From Chrysochromulina parva (lineage: Eukaryota; Haptophyta; Prymnesiales; Chrysochromulinaceae): 12,155 bases of DNA. Below the pieces are notes generated by a model. That model did not search any database. It was not told the DNA's origin and saw only the letters and a program-made list of their open reading frames with translations. The position numbers were made by a program, and so were the translations under genes. The stretch spans positions 1-12,155 of the forward strand of contig PJAB01001800.1 of the NCBI GenBank assembly GCA_002887195.1, written 5' to 3'. Below are positions 1 to 7,605 of the stretch, one piece after another (position 1 is the first letter of the stretch; every line of letters begins with the position of its first letter).

Positions 1-3000
1 AGGTTTTTGAGCTCGCCGAGCTCTGCAGGCAGCTCGCCAGTGAGCTCGCAGTAGTTGAGGCTCACAGTTTTGAGCTTCGTCATGAACTTGAAGGCCTTCG
101 GGATCATCCCTTTGAGGCTATTATAGCCCAGGTGCAGGGTCTCCATTTCTATACAGGTCGCGAGCTTCTCTGGGAGCGTACCGTGCAGTCCACGGCCCTT
201 GAGGTCGAGCGTACGCAGCCGGTGGCAATGGAGCTGCTGGTCCCGCCGGTTGACGAGCAGGTCGTGCAGCGAGCAATTGAAGTCGTTCATTCTTCGAGAC
301 TGCCCCAACGAATCCTCAGTGATTGGAGGCCAATATTTCTTCTTTTTCCCCTTCCACGCGTCTTGCCACACAGCCGAAAAGCCCGCCAGCGAAAGCTCAA
401 GTAGCGGGCACTCATCCTTCTGCAGCAACTTTTTTAGCTTCTCCTGATGCCCATCGAGCGTTGAGTAGGAGCACTTGAGGTGGAGCACAATGCCCCTATC
501 CGCGCGATCAAGTGCTTGCGCGGTGAGCTGGCCCTGATGCTCAACCGTCTCCGGCTCGAGAGCACCGAGGATGCGCGCTCCCTTGTACAGCACGTGAAGA
601 TCGTGCTTGAGATCAAAGAGTGGCTTGACGTGCAGCTGCAGCTCAGCGAGGATCCAATCCGAATCCTCGAGCTTGAGCCACAGGTTGAGAAGGATGTCGC
701 GGTTCCCACCGGCTTTAATTGCGTCGAAGTCGGGATTGATGCGATCCTTGGCGCGGCAGACAATAGCGCGAGACAAGTGGGGCGATACCCCCTGATAGCC
801 CTTGTGCTGGTCGTCGCCGGTCGAAAGTCGCATCTTGCCGTCGTCGCCGTCGGTGAGGAAGCTCAAGGCGACAGCCATCGCGTGCAAGGACGGAAAGACA
901 AGGGTGCAACGCACCTGTGGGGAGAGGTGAGGGCGACGTGATGAGCACTTGCATGCACACTCGGAAAGACAAGGGTGCAACGCACGAGATCGCAAAGCTT
1001 CCTGTAGTTGCCGGCATATTCTTCAGCAACCTTGGCGCAGCAGCGCGGTACGCCCTTGATTGAAGGGCCCTTGTCTGTCACCTTGCCCTTCGCATCTGGG
1101 CACGTTTTCTCAACATGCGTCTTAACCGCGTCCATAACCTCCTCAAGCACTGGAACGGCTTTCTTCGCCTTGTGGATCAACGCCAGCAGAGTGTTGAGAG
1201 CATCGTCGGCGCCGGCGCCACTGGGTTGCACCATATCCACCTTGAGCTTGTTCACCTCTTCGCAGCGCACCTTCATGTACTCGAGTGCGTCTTCCTTGCT
1301 TGCCGGTGCCTCCTCCTTGTTTTTTGGGCGCTGCTCCTCGTCTTTGCGCAGCTTTGCGTACGCTGCGTTGAAACGGAAGACCGACCGGTTGAGGAGCGGT
1401 TTGTACTGCGAGATCGCGTTGTCACGCCGTTCTGGGTATCTCTTCTCCAACTTCTTCAAGTCCTTCGCCTTCTCCGAAATTTTCTCCGTGAGCTTCGTGA
1501 TATCCTTGTTGTGATTAGCAAGGTCTTGCTCGCGCATCAACTCTGTCCCCATTTCCTTCATCTCCTTGAGCTGATGCTCGAGTTCATTGATGGTGGTCCT
1601 CATCCGAGTCTGCGCGTTGAGCATCGCCGAGCATTCCTCTACGCATAATGCCACAGGCGCAACGGACTTGCTTGGGTTGGACGAATCGAAGTGTTTGAGC
1701 AGCGTGTCCGCATCAAGAGCGAGGTCGGGTTCCACCTTCGGTTGAAATTCCTCCTTCTCCTGCTGCTGCACCTTCAGTTGAAATTCACCGTCTCGTGAGG
1801 AGGCGTCGGATCCTTTGACTGAGTGCAAGGCCACCCTCAGAGCCTCGTCCTGAACCGAATGGTCGAAGAGGAACATCTCGTCTCCTTCAAGGAGCTCCTT
1901 TTCGAATTTGTCGTGGTGCGATCGGTCCACTTCACCCGGCAGGAGTTGCCCATTCGCCGCGTCCGGGAAAATGTTCTCAAACTCTTTGAGCGCGAAGTCC
2001 ACGTTGACACCCCGCCCTGTTTCGAGCGCGCGCATGCGGCCTCGGCTGTACACCATCTCCCAGGGCGCAAAGCAGCCGCAGACAAAGACCTGGTAGTTGT
2101 GGTTCGTGCCCCGCGCGCGCCGCATCAGTTCTCTCAGGAACTTGTGCGGCTCTTTGCCCATTGTGTCGTAGACGACATGGTAGCCAGCGACGAACGCACG
2201 GTCAACAAAGGCGTCCGTCATCTTCTCCTCTTTGTGCGGCCAGAGCATCTTCTTTCGCACGAGGAACTGCGAGCGCATGGTGGCGCTCGAGAGCGCAAGG
2301 TAGTGATCGTCGACAGTGTACCCGTCCTCTTGGAACTGGCCGTCGGGCGAAATCCACTTTGTAAGCTTCAGCCGGTCGCCATACTCCTCCTTCACCGACT
2401 GCAACTTCGCTGCGTGAGCCCCGGAGATGCACAGGCGGTACTCGCGGCAGTACATGCGACACTCATCGGGGTCGAGGTGGACAAACTCCTCTTTCGACCA
2501 GTTCTTGAGCTTGTATAGCGCCTTGAGCGCGTAGCTCTTGCCGCATCCAGGCGGGCCATACATTATGATCAGCCGCGGCCTTTCTGGTTTCTGAGGAGGC
2601 ACTTTCCCCTCGGTGACGTGCTTGTAGTACTTCTCCGCATCCTCAAGATCCTTTTTTTTGTGATCTTCGACGATGTCGATCTCGCCACCTTGTGGAGTCG
2701 CGGCCTCGCTTAGGTCGACGATGGAGTAACGTGCTGGGTGTACCGGGCCTGCCGCGTTGCGCGCATGCAAGTGCTCACTATGGCGCGCCTCGCTCTCGGC
2801 GGCCAGGTGCGCCTCCCGATCCGCCAGGCGCGCCTCCCGTTCCGCCAAGCGTGCCTCCCGATCCGCCAGGCGCGCCTCCCAGCTAGCGCTCAGCTCGGCG
2901 CGCTGCTGGGCGAGCGCCGTCTCGAGCGCGTGCTGCTGCTGCTGTTGCAGCGCCTCCAGCTGCGCCTGCGCCTCCTGCCTCATGCGCACCTCAACCGCCG

Positions 3001-3859
3001 CTACCGCCTCCACTGCCGCCGCCTCAGCCGCGACCTTGGCTGCCGTCTCAGCAGCGGCGCGCCCGATGTTCGTCGACGTGTCGCCACCGACTTGCCTAAT
3101 TTGGGTGGTCGTCGGCGGCTCGACGTGCCGCTGCCTAATATGGATGGGCGGCGGCGGCTCGACGTGTTGCCATTCGGACCAGTGCGAGCACTTGCCATCC
3201 GTGCCCACGACGGCGCTGCGCGCAGAGAGGCGCCGATCGAGGGCCAGCTGGCCCGCGCGCGCGAGCTTGAAGGTGGCGGTGGGCGCCTCGGTCATCACTC
3301 CAACGGCACTCTGCCATCCGGTGCACTGCAGCTCGAGCCGCCACTTGGCTCTCTTGGGAGGGAGAAGGGCCACTACCTGGTCGAGAGCGGGCACCTGCTC
3401 GGGCGCCATGCCGCTCTCCTTCCGTTCCGTGCGGATGGCGTTGATGAGGTCGACCATCGAGGGCTCAGCGCTCTTGGCCTTCGCCGCTGCCTCCGCCTCC
3501 GCGGCCGCCGCCTCCTCGCCCTGCAGATGATCCTTGGCCGCCTTCGCCTTGGCTGCCTTGACCGCCGCCCCCACGGCCGCGTCGACGAGTCGTTTCTTGG
3601 CGCCCTCAAGCTCGCTGGTCGCGACGAGCTCCATCTGCATGCCCTTGGACTCCATGCTCATTGCCCCGGGCGGTGAAGTCATTGGCCCAGGCAGCACGCG
3701 GTACTCATATGTCGGCTGGTAGAGCGCTGTCTGGTTGGTGGACCCGCCGGTGACCATCTGCAGGGCGGGCGAGCTGTGCAGCCGCGGCGTGGTGCCCGTG
3801 CGCGACGCGCCGGTCAAGGCGCCGCCGCCGTACTCGACAAAGGCTGTTCTGGGCCGCAT
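1..3859 (-). CDS. Multidomain protein: coiled coil, zeta-toxin-type P-loop kinase, RelA/SpoT-like domain, leucine-rich repeats (C-terminus cut by window edge)
   Basis: Two exons, 3859-986 and 914-1, joined in phase 0 across a 71-bp intron; at least 1,262 residues, open at base 1. The start is the first ATG after an in-frame TGA six bases upstream. Visible order: Ala/Lys-rich N-terminus; duplicated 13-residue Pro-rich motif (about 230-255); coiled coil rich in A, Q, E and R (about 265-355) with heptads such as EARLADR; Walker A GPPGCGKS (435-442), HLDPDEC (461-467), VYDTMGK (563-569) and an Arg-rich RGRMRALETGR (606-616), a pattern like zeta-toxin-type kinases; a second Lys/Glu-rich coiled coil (about 740-850). 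After the splice, CDLVRCTLVFP, then AKDRINP, GGNRDILLNL and AELQLHVKPLFDLKH give a RelA/SpoT-like nucleotidyltransferase pattern. From about residue 1192, leucine-rich repeats (LRTLDL.., METLHLGYNSLKG, LKTVSLNYCELTGELP). Catalytic activity of either enzyme-like domain is not shown. Only 90 bp separate its ATG from the stop of the upstream gene. Confidence 0.82.
915..985 (-). other. 71-bp intron flanked by a 24-bp exon duplication
   Basis: Donor GTGCGT at 985, acceptor CCCCACAG ending at 915. Unspliced, the reading frame runs into a stop at 863; spliced, CDL joins VRCTLVFPSLHAMAVAL and the RelA/SpoT-like domain continues open to the window edge. The first 24 bases of the intron (962-985) are identical to the first 24 bases of the next exon (891-914), so the unique insert is only 47 bp. 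It carries no decamer repeat, unlike the introns of the MICAL-like gene, but has the same duplication architecture. Confidence 0.85.
2811..2880 (-). repeat. 21-bp tandem repeat encoding coiled-coil heptads
   Basis: Units beginning gcctcccg on the plus strand recur at 2811, 2832, 2853 and 2874, a strict 21-bp period. On the minus strand each encodes seven residues of the type REARLAD/E. The period equals one coiled-coil heptad, so the repeat extends the helix without changing frame or register. Confidence 0.85.
3094..3171 (-). repeat. 39-bp tandem duplication in coding sequence (Pro-rich 13-residue motif)
   Basis: Two adjacent 39-bp copies, 3094-3132 and 3133-3171, encode RHVEPPTTTQIRQ and QHVEPPPPIHIRQ. 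The copies have diverged but stay in frame in the N-terminal low-complexity part of the kinase/RelA-like/LRR protein. Confidence 0.75.
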
Positions 3860-3949
3860 TCTTCAACCGACGGGAAAGGGCCTCTTCGAGTTGTGCGAAA
3901 AGGTCAGCTCAGAACGACAAGTGATGGAGGAAGTTGATTGCACGGTACA

Positions 3950-5039
3950 CTAACTAGTGTCTGACAGTACCGGTACTTTCCAGGGGCCATTCTCGGCGTC
4001 GAGCCGCGCGGCGAGCTCGCGATCGACGAGGTGGGTCGTAATCGGCTCCCCACGCAGGTAGCGCACACAGTCCTCTTCGTAGAGCTGATCGTCGTATTGG
4101 AGGCCGAGTGAGACGCTTCCCTCGTAATTGCGCGGCATCATCGTGAACTTCACACCGTCCTCGCCGAAGTCGTCGAGGTCATTCACACCAACGGCGTAGT
4201 GCGCGTACGGCAACTCTTGTGTGGTGTAGTACGTGAACCTGCGGAGAGAGGCAGTCCGAGGCCATGAGAGAGGCAGTCCGAGGCCATGAGAGAGGCCATG
4301 GGAGGGGCACGCACATCTCGCTGCAGTCCTCATCGCTCCCCTCCGCCACGCCCTCCCGATAGAGTGGCCACGTGCGACATCGGCCCTCGGCGTCGGGGGG
4401 TGCGGTGACGTACACGCTCAGGGTGCATACGGCGGCGTCGCATTGCAGGAGGCCTAAGAAGGGCGCCTCCGTGTCCGGTCGGGAGCCGAGGCTGGACGCG
4501 CTCATGCCTCCCGCCCAAGTCTCGATCGGGCCGCTGCTTTCGAGCACCTCGCGGTCGAGGTCGTCGACGGGCTCATTCTCATCCCAGCGCTGGAAGCGCG
4601 CCATGAGGACGAAGGTGAAGTCGGCGAGCGACGCGCCGGGTGAGTGTGGGGGCGTCCTCGTCACCAGCGGCTCGGAGTTCAGCCGTTGCGCTTGCTGCAC
4701 GGCAACAAAGATTTGCCGAAATGATGCTGCACGTTCGTCAAAGTTCAGGCGCGGGAAAGCTGCCTGCAGCAGCCGGGCCCAGATCTCATCCGTCGCACAG
4801 ATGGCTGCGCGCCAGTCCCGACACACCTGCAGCATTGCGGCGATTTCCGTGGCTCCTGCGCAATTTCGTGTGTGTTGTTCGGCGGCAAAGTCAGCAGGGT
4901 TGAATGCAGCAGCTGACGACGACGACACGCGACGCGATGCCGACTCGGTCAGCGCAACCGCGACGAGACGAACCACGTCATGATTCAACTCTCGAAGGGA
5001 GATGCTGGCTACGGCATCCACGAGCGAGTCCTCGGCCAT
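3950..5039 (-). CDS. F-box-like protein, two exons
   Basis: Exons 5039-4315 and 4238-3950 give 337 residues. The start ATG (MAEDSLVDAV) is the first in its frame. An F-box-like pattern appears split: LRELNHDVVRLVAVAL (15-30), an Ala/Ser-rich insertion of about 36 residues, then MLQVCRDWRAAI (69-80) and EIWARLLQAAFP (85-96). F-box proteins normally act as substrate adaptors of SCF ubiquitin ligases through Skp1 binding; that role here is inference from a weak match. The rest (for example FTFVLMARFQRW, and FTYYTTQELPYAHYAVGVND after the splice) matches no family I recognise and may be a substrate-binding region. Without splicing, the frame runs on to a stop at 4179 and yields a 286-residue form with a different tail. 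It lies between the MICAL-like gene (319 bp upstream) and the kinase/LRR gene (90 bp downstream). Confidence 0.7.
4239..4314 (-). other. 76-bp intron made of 22-bp tandem repeats
   Basis: Donor GTGCGTGCC at 4314 and acceptor CTCTCCGCAG ending at 4239 join GAGAT to GTTCACG, giving SEMFTYYTTQEL in frame. The body holds two full copies and one partial copy of a 22-bp unit containing minus-strand ATGGCCTC and GACTGCCTC. These words resemble the decamers in the MICAL-like introns (TGATGGCCTC, TGATTGCCTC), so it may be a diverged relative. No clear exon duplication is seen at its junctions. Confidence 0.8.
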
Positions 5040-5358
5040 TTTCGGACTGTATCGCGGTCACGAATTCGGAGGCGCCGGCAAAGTTGAGGATGAAGTTCGG
5101 GCGTCATGGGGCGTGAATGAAATCCTGGTGATTTCCGGATGACTCGGGGTATGCGACTCTGATCCGTGTGCGTCGCCCACCAAGAGTGGGTGTGCGTCGC
5201 CCACCACGATCATTCGATTGATTTGTGTGATTGGTGAGTGTTGAGAACCTGAACGCGCGGGTTCGCGCGCCTCGACCAATTGGCCTCGACCGTCGACGGC
5301 GCGGTCCCCCGGTTTCGTTTTGTGAACAATGCACCGAGTGCTCCGCTGATTTGCGTCG
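5040..5358. other. Intergenic region between the MICAL-like gene and the F-box-like gene
   Basis: This 319-bp stretch must hold the 3' end of the MICAL-like transcript and the promoter and leader of the F-box-like gene, both on the minus strand. I see no convincing gene; the short minus-strand frames have no recognisable protein features. The only structure is a 16-bp direct repeat. No clear TATA box or polyadenylation signal was identified. Confidence 0.6.
5167..5206. repeat. 16-bp direct repeat upstream of the F-box-like gene
   Basis: tgtgcgtcgcccacca occurs at 5167-5182 and again at 5191-5206, a 24-bp period. The word gtggg between the copies pairs with cccac of the second copy, so a small hairpin is possible. 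It lies about 130-170 bp upstream of the F-box-like ATG and could be a promoter element or a simple duplication. Confidence 0.6.
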
Positions 5359-7557
5359 CTACTTCCGATCGCTAGGCGTCGCCCCGAGCACCGCCAGCGA
5401 CGCGCCGATCAGCGTCAGGTAGCGGGGCGGCACGGCCGCACGCCCCTTATGGCTTCGCTTCGACGCCGGGTCCTCGTACCTGTAATGAGGGAGGCAATCA
5501 GCATGCAATGAGGGAGGCAATCGCCCCTTATGGCTTCGCTTCGACGCCGGGTCCTCGTACGTGAGCATCGTGCCCTTGATCATACTCGGCTGGTACCTGT
5601 AATGAGGGAGGCAATCAGCATCGCAATGAGGGAGGGCCATCAGCATGCAATGAGGGAGGGCCATCAGCATGCAATGAGGGAGGCAATCAGCATGCAATGA
5701 GGGAGGCAATCAGCATGCAATGAGGGAGGCAATCAGCATGCAATGAGGGAGGCAATCAGCATGCAATTCGACCTTGATCAGACTCGGCTGGTACCAGCCC
5801 CGGGCTGCACACAATGAGGGAGGCAATCAGCATGCAATGGGTACCGGGTCATGCTGTCCGCCGTCCAACCAGCCCCGGGCTGCACACACCCCTTGGCAAA
5901 GGCGGTGTGCAGCATCACATCATACGCAAACGCTCGCTCGATCAGCGCCTGCTCGACGACGCCGTGGCACTGCATCTCATACATGGACCATGCCGCGTCC
6001 AGTGCGCTGTGGAAGCCCCGATTCGAGCCCAACCCCTGCGGCCAAAACGGCTCCAGTCATCCAAGTATTCACATTCACATTCACATTCACATTCACAGTC
6101 ACCTGCGGCCAAAACGGCTCCAGCAGCGCGTCGCCGATGGGGAAGACGGGGCACAGGCTCTTCGCACCACGCGCTGCGGAGCACCGTTGCCTCCAAGCGG
6201 CGTCGGCCTCCACGTGCACCTTGAGTTTGGCTCGAGCGCTCACCTGATGAGGGAGGCAATCAATGGCAATCAATGACGCGAGCGCTCACCGTCTGTGCCT
6301 CGAGTGGAGGGAGGGCCTGATGAGGGAGGCAATCACAGGCAATCACAGGCAGTCAGGCATGCAATCACGCTCACCATCTGCGACTCGAGTGGAGGGAGGG
6401 CCTGATGAGGAAGGCAATCACAGGCAATCACAGGTAGTCAGGCATGCAAACACGCTCACCATCTGTGCCTCGAGTGGAGGGAGGGCCTGCTGTGCTCGTG
6501 TCAGCACTGCCTCTCCCTCGGCCAGCTTTTGCACGCGCGCCTTTTTCTCGTGTGTGCTCGTCGCAGCGCGCAACGCTTCCTTGGCGGCGGCCACCGCGGC
6601 CGCTGCCGTCTCGATGGCCTGCGCTGCCTCGTTGCGCTTCGCCTCGCAGCTGCGGACGACGGCCTGCTGCTGCGCCACCTCGTGGGCGAGATAGCGACTC
6701 TGCGCCTCGCGCAGGCACGCGCACACCTCCAGATCGAGGCAGCAGGGTTGGTTGGTCGGGTCGACGCCGAGCACGCGAAAGGGAGCGATACAGCGCGCGC
6801 GCGAGCTGAAGTCGAAGAGCTTCACAGGGTGGAAGTCTGCAAAAGGCGCAGAGTCTGGGATGCCGACAAAGGTAGCGAGGTTACGCCCCAAGCGCAGCAG
6901 CTGCTCGATGTCGACGTTGCTCGCGTGCAGGAGTGCGGCGCCCACGGCATCGGCCTTGAGCACCCCTTCGGCGAGTAACGTCTTCTTCCTCATCGTCGCC
7001 GCAATGTAATGGGTCTCTCCCTTGAGATACTCGAGATTCTCGCACTCGAGACCCGCCTGGGCCAGCTGCACCAGCTGCGGCGCGACGCCCGTCGCCACGA
7101 ACGATCGTAGGGAGGACGGGGACGAGGTGTCCAGGTGCATGTTCACTATGAGGCCGATGGCGGTGGCAAACTTGTCGACCGCTTTGGTGATGCCCAGCAG
7201 GCTGCAGGTCGTACTCCATTCGCCCTCGGCAATCACGAGAGCATCAAAGTGTAACCGTCGCACCTGATGAGGGAGGCAATCAGTCGCAATCCATCGCAAT
7301 CCATCGCAATCACGAGGTTCGTCAAAGTGCAGCCGGCGCACGTCGTCTGGAGGATGAGAGGCACCCGGCAGCACAAAGCCGCGCATCACCTCGGCCATCG
7401 CCATCGTGTTGCACACTCCCTGTAGCGCGCCGCGCGTGTACGTAACAGACTTGTCCTCTTTGAAGTCGAGGGCGGCCTTGAGGCGTGGGTCGAGCGTCGA
7501 GTCGAGCGCGTTGCCGCTCGCGACGCCATGCGCGCGCCCACTGCCACCACAATCGCC

Positions 7558-7605
<48 letters not shown>

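Noticed and set aside
480..941. Plus-strand open frame of 153 codons, and longer ones such as 2738-3676 and 5774-6276
   Set aside because: They are opposite-strand shadows of minus-strand coding sequence; the minus strand carries recognisable domains and splice structure, while these have none.
1..3859. A toxin-antitoxin system suggested by the zeta-type kinase and RelA/SpoT-like folds
   Set aside because: No antitoxin neighbour, a spliced eukaryotic gene, and a large multidomain protein. The folds are noted only as domain families.
5598..5762. Repeat array resembling a CRISPR or satellite
   Set aside because: Units are contiguous with no unique spacers, lie inside an intron, and end in a splice acceptor; the genes are eukaryotic.
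5795..5804. A 10-nt exon CCCGGGGCTG between introns as part of the main mRNA
   Set aside because: It needs exon 9 to end at 5888, losing WTADSMTRY, which matches the MICAL family; with the preferred exon 9 it shifts the frame. The direct 5845-to-5596 junction reads through cleanly.
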